From Prochlorococcus sp. AG-347-I06 (lineage in GTDB: Bacteria > Cyanobacteriota > Cyanobacteriia > PCC-6307 > Cyanobiaceae), in the NCBI GenBank assembly GCA_003281605.1, contig QCBM01000001.1, positions 124,001 to 188,000 of the forward strand: a stretch of DNA of 64,000 nt, read 5' to 3'. Below, in pieces: positions 49,297-58,962 of this stretch. The notes below the pieces were generated by a model. It ran no database searches, was not told where the DNA came from, and was given only the letters and a program-made list of their open reading frames with translations. Numbering within the stretch: the first letter of the stretch is position 1; each line of letters begins with the position of its first letter. The translations under genes and the position numbers were made by a program.

Positions 49297-49866
49297 TTAA
49301 CTCATTATTATGTTCCTAATTTCTTTAAATTCTTCTCTATCCGCAGTTTTGCATAATTCAAAAATTATTGATTCAGTTGTTGTTAAGATCGCCCCACTCT
49401 TAGTCATTCTTTTTAATGCTATTTCATGATCTACTCTATTTCGGCTTCCCATGGCATCTGATATAAGAATAACTTCAAATCCTGTTTGTAAACAATCTAA
49501 GACTGTTTGTTGAATACAAATGTGCGTTTCGATCCCACAAACTATCAAATTACTAATTTTCTTATCTTTAAGTTCTTTTAAAAATTCTTCTAATTTAGCT
49601 AGGCTGAATTCCATTTTTTCAAATTTTCTAAATCCTACTATGGGTGATAATTCAGGTATCGTTACACCCAATTTTAGTGGGTTCTGTTCAGATATAAATA
49701 TGTTTTCTTCTAAAATTTGGTAAGCATTTATTAGCTTTTTGATGTTTTTGATTATTGAATCCTTATTGAAAATTGGTCTTATTATCTTTTCCTGAATATC
49801 AATAATTAGCAAGGCGTTTACTTTCGATGATAATTTATCAAAAGAGATTTCTTGATCATTCATCAT
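49297..49866 (-). CDS. Isochorismatase-like cysteine hydrolase
   Basis: The 189-residue protein has the isochorismatase/nicotinamidase fold with the Asp-Lys-Cys triad placed at D23 (LLIIDIQEK), K84 (KMEFS) and C117 (GIETHICIQQT), the cysteine lying in the conserved strand-turn. Possible activities include nicotinamidase-type amide hydrolysis; the lack of an extended metal-binding loop makes pncA uncertain. The start is an ATG at 49866, divergent from the Fur-family gene across 116 bases. Confidence 0.82.
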   Translation of the reverse strand: MMNDQEISFDKLSSKVNALLIIDIQEKIIRPIFNKDSIIKNIKKLINAYQILEENIFISEQNPLKLGVTIPELSPIVGFRKFEKMEFSLAKLEEFLKELKDKKISNLIVCGIETHICIQQTVLDCLQTGFEVILISDAMGSRNRVDHEIALKRMTKSGAILTTTESIIFELCKTADREEFKEIRNIIMS

Positions 49867-49982
49867 TTACATATAAAGATACTTTTAACATAATATTTTG
49901 AAGAACTTTAGTAAACATTTTAAATCAATAAGTTGTTTTACTCTCATCAAGAGTTATTATTGAGAATAGCCAAGGGTTAATT

Positions 49983-50435
49983 TTGTCATTATCCTCGCAA
50001 TACAATGTCATTACATCTCCTCTTGGTGATGGTTTACATAAAGATGGAAAGAGGTTAACTCCCCAAAGGTTAAAGGTTCTTAATTTATTTGAAAATATTG
50101 GCTCTGGAAACCATCTTAGTGCTGAAGAGGTTCATGAAAAGTTAGTTAAAACAAGCTCTAAAGTTTCACTAGCAACAATTTATAGAACTTTAAGACTTTT
50201 AGTACAAATGGGTTTGCTTCATGAATTAGAACTCAGTGAGGGTGGACACAGATATGAATTGCTTAGTAACGACAAACCGGACCATCATCATTTGATTTGT
50301 ATTAGGTGTGGAAGAACAGAAGAATTCGAAAATGAAGAAGTTTTAGAAGCAGGCAAAGTTGCAGCAAAAGTTAATGGTTTTAAACTAATTGAATCCTCTT
50401 TAAATGTAAGAGCTATTTGTCCTAATTGCATTTAG
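49983..50435 (+). CDS. Fur-family metal/peroxide regulator (PerR candidate)
   Basis: The 150-residue protein has a winged helix at about residues 25-85 (LTPQRLKVLNLFEN and ATIYRTLRLLVQMG) and a dimerisation domain with H101-H103 and two CxxC zinc sites, C106/C109 in CIRCG and C146/C149 in CPNC. That double CxxC is typical of Fur, Zur and PerR. I cannot decide which metal it senses; in Prochlorococcus there are several paralogues. The start is a TTG at 49983. It converges on arsS 6 bases away and is divergent from the isochorismatase gene, so it may regulate it. Confidence 0.88.
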   Translation: MSLSSQYNVITSPLGDGLHKDGKRLTPQRLKVLNLFENIGSGNHLSAEEVHEKLVKTSSKVSLATIYRTLRLLVQMGLLHELELSEGGHRYELLSNDKPDHHHLICIRCGRTEEFENEEVLEAGKVAAKVNGFKLIESSLNVRAICPNCI

Positions 50436-50441
50436 TAGGTT

Positions 50442-51374
50442 TTAACTTAAAGTCCCTCCACAACTTGACCCTGCACCTGCAGTGCAAGCAAAACAATGTT
50501 CTTTTACAGCTACCCCGTAGTTAAAAGTAAATGATTCATCCAATAGATCAAAAAGTGTCTTTGGTCCTTTATCCTCTCGGAAATTTATCTGTTGGTTAAA
50601 GTCACAATCATAAATTTCTCCTAACCAATTTACGCTAATTGTCTTTTTACACATAAGATTTTCTAAATTCTTTTCATTAAAATTTTCTTTTAGTAATTTG
50701 TAATAAGTCTCTAGTTTTCCTTCTCTTCTTAGAGATTCTTCATATCTATTTATCGGCATATTAGTTATTGTGTATAAATTATTAAAAACGATTTTGTATT
50801 TTTCGAATAGTATTTTTTTATAATCCTTCTCCAATATTTCCTGAGAAGGAGGAAGAATTGGGCTTACAGGATTGTAAACAAGGTTTAATTGTAATCCATT
50901 TTCTTTTTTCCCATAGCCTAAATCATTAAGAATTTTTATGGCATTTATACTTTTTTCAAAAACCCCAAAACCCCTTTGAAAATCAACATTATTTTTTTCA
51001 TAACACGGTAGCGAAGCAGTAACTATCACTTTATTCTTCGCAAGAAATTGAGGAAGATCTTCATAACCTTCTTCAAAGAAAATTGTCAAATTGCATCTGT
51101 CAATAATATCAATTTGTTTTGTTCTCAAACTTGTTATTAGGTTTTTAAATTCTGGGTGAAGTTCCGGCGCACCACCTGTAATATCTAAAGTCTTGATTTT
51201 GTATTTTTCAATTATCTTTGGAATAAGAGATATCATTTCATTGGACATCTTTTCAGTCCTTAGGGGACTCGAATTGACATGACAATGCTTGCAAGCCTGA
51301 TTGCATTTATAACCTATGTTAATTTGCAATGTTTCTATATGTTCTTTATATATTGGGGGGAATTTTTCTTTCAT
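50442..51374 (-). CDS. arsS: Arsenosugar biosynthesis radical SAM protein
   Basis: The 310-residue radical-SAM enzyme has the 4Fe-4S motif CxxxCxxC at C24, C28 and C31 (CNQACKHCH), the DITGGAPELHPEF block and a Cys-rich C-terminus (KEHCFACTAGAGSSCGG) of the DUF3641 region. This matches ArsS, which adenosylates dimethylated arsenic on the way to arsenosugars. The arsenite methyltransferase arsM that makes its substrate is not in this window. It converges on the Fur-family gene and follows the StpA-like gene by 40 bases on the same strand. Confidence 0.88.
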   Translation of the reverse strand: MKEKFPPIYKEHIETLQINIGYKCNQACKHCHVNSSPLRTEKMSNEMISLIPKIIEKYKIKTLDITGGAPELHPEFKNLITSLRTKQIDIIDRCNLTIFFEEGYEDLPQFLAKNKVIVTASLPCYEKNNVDFQRGFGVFEKSINAIKILNDLGYGKKENGLQLNLVYNPVSPILPPSQEILEKDYKKILFEKYKIVFNNLYTITNMPINRYEESLRREGKLETYYKLLKENFNEKNLENLMCKKTISVNWLGEIYDCDFNQQINFREDKGPKTLFDLLDESFTFNYGVAVKEHCFACTAGAGSSCGGTLS

Positions 51375-51414
51375 AAATCTATTATTTATAAATTGTAATT
51401 CGAAAATTTAAAAG

Positions 51415-52635
51415 TCAACTATTTTTTTTAAAGTTTGATCTCTTACTAGCAAGCTCAATAAACCAATTTATGTATTCTTTGGGACCATTTTTAAAAACTA
51501 TGTCAAATTTTAAATTGTCATGAACATCACTGATCCCTATTAAACCAGTTTTTTTTGTAGAGGGTCTTTCAACTTCACCAGAACTACTATCTACAAAAAT
51601 TATTTTATTCTTAATCCCATATTCATTACCTAATATTTGTATTAATTCTAGAAAAGACCTGTCACTTCCTCCTCTTGCATAACTTTTTTCATCATCATTT
51701 TTTTTTGATGTGACTGTGTCACCAACTCCTACAATCAAAGGCATATCTTCTTTTTGAATAGTTCTTTTGCATAAATCAATTTTTTCCATAACAGAATTTG
51801 GAGAGTTTCTAAAATTAAAATTTCTTCCAAAAGGAGCTTTACCAGTTTTATCCGCAATAAATTTATTTAAAAGAAATAAAACTCCAGAATCTTTAACTGC
51901 TCCTTTAATAAGTAATTGTATGTCTGTTGATCCAATATCATCTTGAGAAGAAAGTTTAATTGTTTCTCTACCATTTTTATTACCTAAATTTGGTGAAATA
52001 TGAAGGAAAAATGAGTTTTTGAGGCCTTCGTATTCAGCTTTTAAAATGATTTCATTCATCATTTTTTCAAAACTAATTTGAATAAGCTTTCTTTTATCAG
52101 AATCTTCATGAACTAAATCAAATAGACTGTTGAAATTAATCGTTGGCGAGAAGCGTGTTTCACAAATTGATTTTACCGCGTGAAAATTGATATCTTCTTG
52201 GCTAAGTTCAGGAAAAATATTCTTAACTATGAAATTAAATTTTGGTCTTATTAAACTAGGTACTTTTGATAAAAAATTTAGTTCTTTTTCTGAGACTCCT
52301 TCAAAACTTATTTCACCATTGTTGTCTTGATACTCTACTCCACAGGCAGCTAAACCTCTTAAATATAGCTCTTTGTTTTTAGGCTCAATAGTGCTCCTTA
52401 AACTCCTCTCTATTATTCTGTTAACTCCTCTTGGACCTTCATGTTCCCCGCAAGTTAATACAAAGAATTCCTCTGCAAATTCTTTTACTGCATAGATATA
52501 TTTTGATTCTAATTCTCTAGTCATTGGATCTTTAACTAAAGGGATACAAACTCCGTCAATGTCTTGAATAAATAAGATATTTTTAGAAGAAATTAATTGT
52601 TTTTGTTCATTTAAATTACTTGCCATATATTCCAT
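51415..52635 (-). CDS. stpA: Glucosylglycerol-3-phosphate phosphatase (StpA/GgpP type)
   Basis: The product matches the cyanobacterial StpA family: the HAD-like DxD segment ILFIQDIDGVCIPLV near the N-terminus, LTCGEHEGPRGVN, then GVGDTVTSKKND, YARGGSDRSFL and VDSSSGEVERP towards the C-terminus. In Synechocystis StpA dephosphorylates glucosylglycerol-3-phosphate to the compatible solute glucosylglycerol. I use the ATG at 52635; a GTG at 52665 adds ten AT-rich residues, and an ATG at 52626 is also possible. ggpS is not in the window. It is divergent from a GpsA-like gene (162 bases between them). Confidence 0.86.
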   Translation of the reverse strand: MEYMASNLNEQKQLISSKNILFIQDIDGVCIPLVKDPMTRELESKYIYAVKEFAEEFFVLTCGEHEGPRGVNRIIERSLRSTIEPKNKELYLRGLAACGVEYQDNNGEISFEGVSEKELNFLSKVPSLIRPKFNFIVKNIFPELSQEDINFHAVKSICETRFSPTINFNSLFDLVHEDSDKRKLIQISFEKMMNEIILKAEYEGLKNSFFLHISPNLGNKNGRETIKLSSQDDIGSTDIQLLIKGAVKDSGVLFLLNKFIADKTGKAPFGRNFNFRNSPNSVMEKIDLCKRTIQKEDMPLIVGVGDTVTSKKNDDEKSYARGGSDRSFLELIQILGNEYGIKNKIIFVDSSSGEVERPSTKKTGLIGISDVHDNLKFDIVFKNGPKEYINWFIELASKRSNFKKNS

Positions 52636-52796
52636 ATTTATAATTATATTTCTTTTAATTTCCACTTTCTCAGCAATTATAAATTAAAAAACTCAATATT
52701 TTCAATAAATAATTTGCTATGGTCAAAAATTGCTTTAATGTAGAAAAATGTTGGTATGGGTAAGAAATTAAAAAAAATTATCAAGAGTTTCCAAAA

Positions 52797-54305
52797 ATGA
52801 AGAATAATTTCGTAGAAAACATCAAAGATGAAAAATATTTTTATTCATTGATTGAAGATATAGAGAATAGCAAAGTTGGATTTTACAGTGTTGGTTTATA
52901 TCCTGCATCATTAGCATACAACTGTGCTATGCATGGAAAATCAAATAATATTCTCTTGGCTCCTAGAGAAGATAGAGATTTGTTAGGTGCTTTCTCAAAT
53001 GATGTTATTTCTGATATGGATAATGAGATTATTGAAAAGATTAAGAGAATGGGAAATTATTCTTCAGAGGGAAAAATAAAGTCTTTTGATCTAAAAGATC
53101 TTCTCTTGAAATGTGAGATGGTTATTCTTGCTTCAAATAGTAATCACATACAAGATGATGTTAAAAATGCTTTAGAACTAAGAAAAAATTTAAAAAGAGA
53201 AAATGTGGTTCTTGGCTGTCTAGTCGGTTCTTTTTGTATTGATAATAAAAATAAAAACCCTTTTATTCTTTGTAATAAATATCCAAATTTAGCTTTTTTT
53301 ACAGGATTTCATCGTCACGGAGCTTTACGAAATCCTAATGATAGTTTTACTGCAAATTTCTGCCATCCTGATGCGCTAACAGCATTAATAGGAGCACGCA
53401 TTTTGAATCAATTATCACCGAAAATTCAAGTTTCTCCTGGAGTTCACAATATTGAATGTCAATATATAAAATCAATAAAAAATATCTCATCAATATTTGC
53501 AGGTTTTGTAAATAACTTTCATTCCGATAAGCCAGGTATGCTGCCTACCATTAATACAATTTTGTTAACTCAATGTTTAGATCAGGCCGCATCAGTATCA
53601 ATAAAAGTTAGAAAAGAAAATAAATTAGAGAATAAATATCTTTCATTAAAAGAACTTGGTTATGGTGAAGAAATAATTAGTGCAAGGGAAATAATTAATG
53701 ATAAATTTTGTGAAAAAGGAGATTATACTTTTTCTCAATTAAATGCTGTTAAGGCTGATGTCTTAGGGAGTATGACTCTACCAACTGAAGGAAAACCAAC
53801 ACGGAATTTTCAAGCAGGACAAGTTTTATCAGATATGCTTTTGCAACTCAACAGATGTCCAAAAGATGTCTCAGAATTTGTAACTTGGTGTAATAAATAC
53901 TCTCTCAGTCAAGGAGGTTTAGAAGGTCTAAAATCTTTAAAATTTTGGCCAGACATTTATAAAGAATTCAAAATTAAAAATAACAATTGTTCAATGATTA
54001 ATCTGATTTATTTATGCTTTAATGCTAATTCAGAAGAAAAAAAAGAAATTTATAAGGTTTTAATTAGTTCAGAAGAAATCACTAATTTTTGCCAAGAATC
54101 TGTGAAATCTGAATTATCTTTCGAACTAAATGAAAAATTAAAAGGAGATTATCTTTTTGATGATATTGAAAACTTTTACAATAAATTATTTATTGACAAA
54201 GGGCAAAACGCCCCTAAAACAAGTAAATATAGTAATCAAATTTCTAAAAAAAATACTTGTTATATCAATGTATTGAAAATTATTAATAAATATTTTAATA
54301 ATTGA
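52797..54305 (+). CDS. Diverged glycerol-3-phosphate dehydrogenase (GpsA)-like protein
   Basis: This 502-residue protein has no obvious name. Residues about 26-60 look like a Rossmann first strand (KVGFYSVGLYPASLA) and residues 105-145 like its later strands. From 215 on, a GpsA-type catalytic domain can be aligned: K228 in SIKNISSIFAG at the position of the catalytic Lys in ALKN of GpsA, D321 in KADVLGSMT, and R336-N337 in TRNFQAGQ at the place of the substrate-binding RN. The extra 100 or so C-terminal residues are Lys/Asn-rich and unknown. It is divergent from stpA, whose substrate is built from glycerol-3-phosphate, which suggests a shared pathway. The start is an ATG at 52797. Confidence 0.62.
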   Translation: MKNNFVENIKDEKYFYSLIEDIENSKVGFYSVGLYPASLAYNCAMHGKSNNILLAPREDRDLLGAFSNDVISDMDNEIIEKIKRMGNYSSEGKIKSFDLKDLLLKCEMVILASNSNHIQDDVKNALELRKNLKRENVVLGCLVGSFCIDNKNKNPFILCNKYPNLAFFTGFHRHGALRNPNDSFTANFCHPDALTALIGARILNQLSPKIQVSPGVHNIECQYIKSIKNISSIFAGFVNNFHSDKPGMLPTINTILLTQCLDQAASVSIKVRKENKLENKYLSLKELGYGEEIISAREIINDKFCEKGDYTFSQLNAVKADVLGSMTLPTEGKPTRNFQAGQVLSDMLLQLNRCPKDVSEFVTWCNKYSLSQGGLEGLKSLKFWPDIYKEFKIKNNNCSMINLIYLCFNANSEEKKEIYKVLISSEEITNFCQESVKSELSFELNEKLKGDYLFDDIENFYNKLFIDKGQNAPKTSKYSNQISKKNTCYINVLKIINKYFNN

Positions 54306-54397
54306 TTATTTTTCTAATTTGCTAGAAAGCAAAGTTCTTAATTTATTTACTAATCTTGATTGCAAGGTTAGAATTATGATGGTTTAAAAGGTTTTTT

Positions 54398-55057
54398 TTG
54401 AAAAAGGAATTAACTCATCGTTCTCATGAACTTAAAGCTCTTGGTTGGAATCAAGAAGACTTAACAAGATACGAAGATTTATGGGACTACAGTCAAAGAT
54501 GGGGATTAATAAATTTAGAAAGAGAAGACAGACAGTTTTTAAAGAAGGCAGAAAAGTTACTCCCAAAGATCCAAAATAAAAAGATATCCGTTAAAAAAAC
54601 TATTGAAGAAAAATCTTATTATCTATGGTTAAATTTTTACCTCGATGAAATTAATATTTTTAATAATTCTAATCTTCCAAAAAATAAATATGGTGTTTGG
54701 ACACTCTTAATTGAAGAAGAAATAAAACTTCTTAAGGAATTACAACCAGTTATGGGTCTTCCAGATACTTTAAAAGCTAAGAATCTATTCGAAAATAGAA
54801 AAGAGCTTATAAATAAAGCTTTTAGCGAATTTGAAGCTAAAAACAACGATAAGGTTTTCAACTTTGATGAAGTTTTAAACAACTCTGAAAAAGATGTTGG
54901 TAAGAATTGGAAATCAATTACTGAAAAAGATCCTGAGGCTAATAAAACTTTTCCAATAATTGAATCTGCAAATATTGAGAAACTCAGATCTGCGATAAAA
55001 GAGGATTTGAGTACATATATGAAAGATAATTATCCCTCACTAAAAAAGGATTTATAA
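54398..55057 (+). CDS. Conserved hypothetical protein, helical
   Basis: I do not recognise the 219-residue protein. It is soluble, predicted mainly helical, with a distinctive N-terminal block (SHELKALGWNQEDLTRYEDLWDY-like; only the first half is conserved in my reading) and charged Lys/Glu segments that could be coiled-coil. There is no signal or membrane helix. Translation starts at a TTG at 54398, and the gene has its own 92-base upstream gap. A T-rich region follows before metY. Confidence 0.6.
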   Translation: MKKELTHRSHELKALGWNQEDLTRYEDLWDYSQRWGLINLEREDRQFLKKAEKLLPKIQNKKISVKKTIEEKSYYLWLNFYLDEINIFNNSNLPKNKYGVWTLLIEEEIKLLKELQPVMGLPDTLKAKNLFENRKELINKAFSEFEAKNNDKVFNFDEVLNNSEKDVGKNWKSITEKDPEANKTFPIIESANIEKLRSAIKEDLSTYMKDNYPSLKKDL

Positions 55058-55113
55058 ATATTTATCTTTTTTTTGTTTTTTTTTTGAGCTTTTCTAAGTT
55101 AAATAGATAATAG

Positions 55114-56457
<1,344 letters not shown>

Positions 56458-56470
56458 GAAAGGAGATTTA

Positions 56471-57361
56471 TTGGCTTTAATAATTCCTAGTAACTATCAC
56501 AAGATTAGTGATGTTGAGAAAAATCATATATCTTGGATCGAACCAGAATTGGCAAAAAGACAGGATATACGGCCTCTTAGGATTGGTATTTTAAACATCA
56601 TGCCTCTTGGCAAGCAGTATGAATTTAACTTACTACATCCACTTGGTTTATCTCCTCTGCAAATTGAGCCAGTTTGGATAAAGCTTAAAACTCACTCATA
56701 TAAAACATGGGATCTTAATCATCTGAATAATCTATACATTACTTGGGAAGAAGCAAATAATCCAGAACCGTTAGATGGAATCATTATTACTGGAGCACCT
56801 ATTGAGCACCTAGCCTTTGAGGAGGTTAAGTATTGGGATGAATTTGTAAAAATTGTAAATGAAGCCAGAAATTCTTGTGCGAGTACTCTTGGATTATGTT
56901 GGGCTGGCTTTGCGCTGGCTTATTTGGCAGGGGTCGATAAGAAAGTTTTTGATAGGAAATTATTTGGGTTATTCCCTTTAAAAAGTCTTGTTCCTGGACA
57001 CCCTTTGATGGGTACACAAGATGATGAATTTATTTGTCCTCAAAGTAGATTTGCTGGATTACCAGATTTGGAAATGGAGAAAGCCCAAAAAGAAGGGAAA
57101 TTGAATTTGTTGGCTTATGGAGAAAACGTTGGATATACAATATTTGAATCTAATGATCAAAAACAACTTATGCATTTAGGTCATCCTGAATATACGGTGC
57201 ATAGAATTATTAGTGAAATTGAAAGAGATAAAGAAAAGGGAGATGTTCCTCCTCCTAAAAATTTTGATCCAAATAGTTCAAAAACCGCTTGGAGGTCTCA
57301 TAGGAATTTGCTTTTTCAACAATGGCTTTGGTTCTGCTATCAACAAGTTAGTCTTAATTAA
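56471..57361 (+). CDS. metA: Homoserine O-acetyltransferase (MetA family)
   Basis: The 296-residue enzyme is of the MetA/HTS fold, with catalytic Cys143 in LGLCWAGFALAYLAG and the late His/Glu pair in LMHLGHPEYTVHR. The residue that sets acyl-CoA choice falls in TGAPIEHLAFEEV at Glu112; family work links Glu there to acetyl-CoA and Gly to succinyl-CoA. Together with the adjacent metY this points to O-acetylhomoserine as the intermediate. It starts at a TTG with a good AGGAG upstream (56461-56465). Confidence 0.92.
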   Translation: MALIIPSNYHKISDVEKNHISWIEPELAKRQDIRPLRIGILNIMPLGKQYEFNLLHPLGLSPLQIEPVWIKLKTHSYKTWDLNHLNNLYITWEEANNPEPLDGIIITGAPIEHLAFEEVKYWDEFVKIVNEARNSCASTLGLCWAGFALAYLAGVDKKVFDRKLFGLFPLKSLVPGHPLMGTQDDEFICPQSRFAGLPDLEMEKAQKEGKLNLLAYGENVGYTIFESNDQKQLMHLGHPEYTVHRIISEIERDKEKGDVPPPKNFDPNSSKTAWRSHRNLLFQQWLWFCYQQVSLN

Positions 57362-57366
57362 CTTTT

Positions 57367-58932
57367 TTAATGAGCGCTTTCCATACCACCTAGTCTTTCA
57401 AATAAGTTAAGACTTTCTTTATTTAATCCTACAATTTCAACTTTAGAACCACCATTCTGGAACTTTCTAATAATTTGCTCAAGAGCAACAACGCCACTTT
57501 GATCCCAAATATGAGCTAAAGACATATCAATTACAATATTTTCTGGATGTTCATGAATATCAAATCCTTGTAAGAAATAAATTTTACTTACAAAAAATAA
57601 TTGTCCTTTTACTTGGTAGGTAGTCAAATTATTTTCTTTAGCTCTTGAGACCGTAATAACTTTTGCGACTTTTCTGCTGAAAAGGATTGCTGCTAATGCA
57701 ACTCCAGCAATAACTCCAAGTGCAAGATTATGAGGTTTTGTCAGCATTGTAACCGCAAAAGTCATAAGCATTACTGCAGTATCACTTTTAGGTATCTTTC
57801 TAATATTTTTTAATCCATTTATATCTGCTGTACTTATCGCGATTGTTATCATGATTGCTACTAAAGCAGCCATTGGTATTGCTCCAATCCAAGACTTTAA
57901 GAGGATAATCATAATTAATAGAGATATACCTGAGGAGAGAGTTGATAATCTAGATTTACCACCATTTTCAGTATTCATAACAGATTGCCCAACTAAGGCA
58001 CATCCTGCCATTCCACCAAATAAGGATGCCACAATATTTGCGATTCCCTGTCCTCTTGCTTCTTTATTTTTATTAGAGCTTGTATCAGTTACATCGTCTA
58101 AAATGTCTTGAGTTAAAAAGGTTTCCATTAAACCCACGAGAGATATTGCAAGTGAAGTCGGTAAAATAATTCCTAATGTTTCAAGACTAAAAGGTACTTT
58201 TCCATTTTCTATTGATCCAAAAGGAAGAGAAATACTTGGTAATCCATCAGGTAATTTACCCAAATCGCTAACTGTTGGGACATCTAGATTCAAGAATATG
58301 CTTATGAGAGTAATTACTACTATCGCGATAAGTTGAGATGGGACTACTTTTGTGATTTTTGGAAGCCCATAGATAATTATTAATCCTAGGATTACAAGAA
58401 TCCAAACTACTGGGATCTGAGAGTTAACTGGATACTGACTCAAAGTTTGTTCAATTAATCCTTTTGATTCTTTAATACCTATTCCTAACTGAGGTAGTTG
58501 TGCCTGAAATATTAAAAGCGCCAGTGCATTTACAAATCCACTTAAAACTCCCGTTGGCACGAATCGCATCTGGTAGGCAAGTCTTAAATATCCCCAAAGA
58601 ATTTGGAAAATTCCAGTTAATATTCCAGCTGCAATAAGATATGGGACTCCTAATCCAGGAGTTTGTGATTCTCCATAAGCAACAAGTCCAGTCATCAAAA
58701 GAGCTGTTGAACCTGTAGCTGAAGTGATCATCCCCCTTCTTCCTCCAACAATCGCAATTGTTATTGATAAGCAAAATGCACCAAAAAGGCCAACTTTAGG
58801 ATCTACACCAGCTATACCTGAAAAAGCAATTGCTTCTGGGATCATTGCAAAAGCAACAACTAAGCCTGAGAGAATATTTGACTTTGGATCATCTAACCAA
58901 TTTTTAGATAAATATCTTGAGAAATTTGACAT
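57367..58932 (-). CDS. SulP-family anion transporter with STAS domain
   Basis: The 521-residue protein has 10-12 hydrophobic helices of the SLC26/SulP type (for example VAFAMIPEAIAFSGIAGVDPKVGLF) and a C-terminal cytoplasmic STAS domain from about residue 420 (IVIDMSLAHIWDQSG). SulP members in cyanobacteria carry sulfate or bicarbonate (BicA). The convergent metY-metA genes suggest sulfur, but sequence alone cannot decide. Its stop lies 5 bases from that of metA. Confidence 0.87.
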   Translation of the reverse strand: MSNFSRYLSKNWLDDPKSNILSGLVVAFAMIPEAIAFSGIAGVDPKVGLFGAFCLSITIAIVGGRRGMITSATGSTALLMTGLVAYGESQTPGLGVPYLIAAGILTGIFQILWGYLRLAYQMRFVPTGVLSGFVNALALLIFQAQLPQLGIGIKESKGLIEQTLSQYPVNSQIPVVWILVILGLIIIYGLPKITKVVPSQLIAIVVITLISIFLNLDVPTVSDLGKLPDGLPSISLPFGSIENGKVPFSLETLGIILPTSLAISLVGLMETFLTQDILDDVTDTSSNKNKEARGQGIANIVASLFGGMAGCALVGQSVMNTENGGKSRLSTLSSGISLLIMIILLKSWIGAIPMAALVAIMITIAISTADINGLKNIRKIPKSDTAVMLMTFAVTMLTKPHNLALGVIAGVALAAILFSRKVAKVITVSRAKENNLTTYQVKGQLFFVSKIYFLQGFDIHEHPENIVIDMSLAHIWDQSGVVALEQIIRKFQNGGSKVEIVGLNKESLNLFERLGGMESAH

Positions 58933-58962
58933 TTTAAGTTTCTTTATAATTAAGAAGTTACC

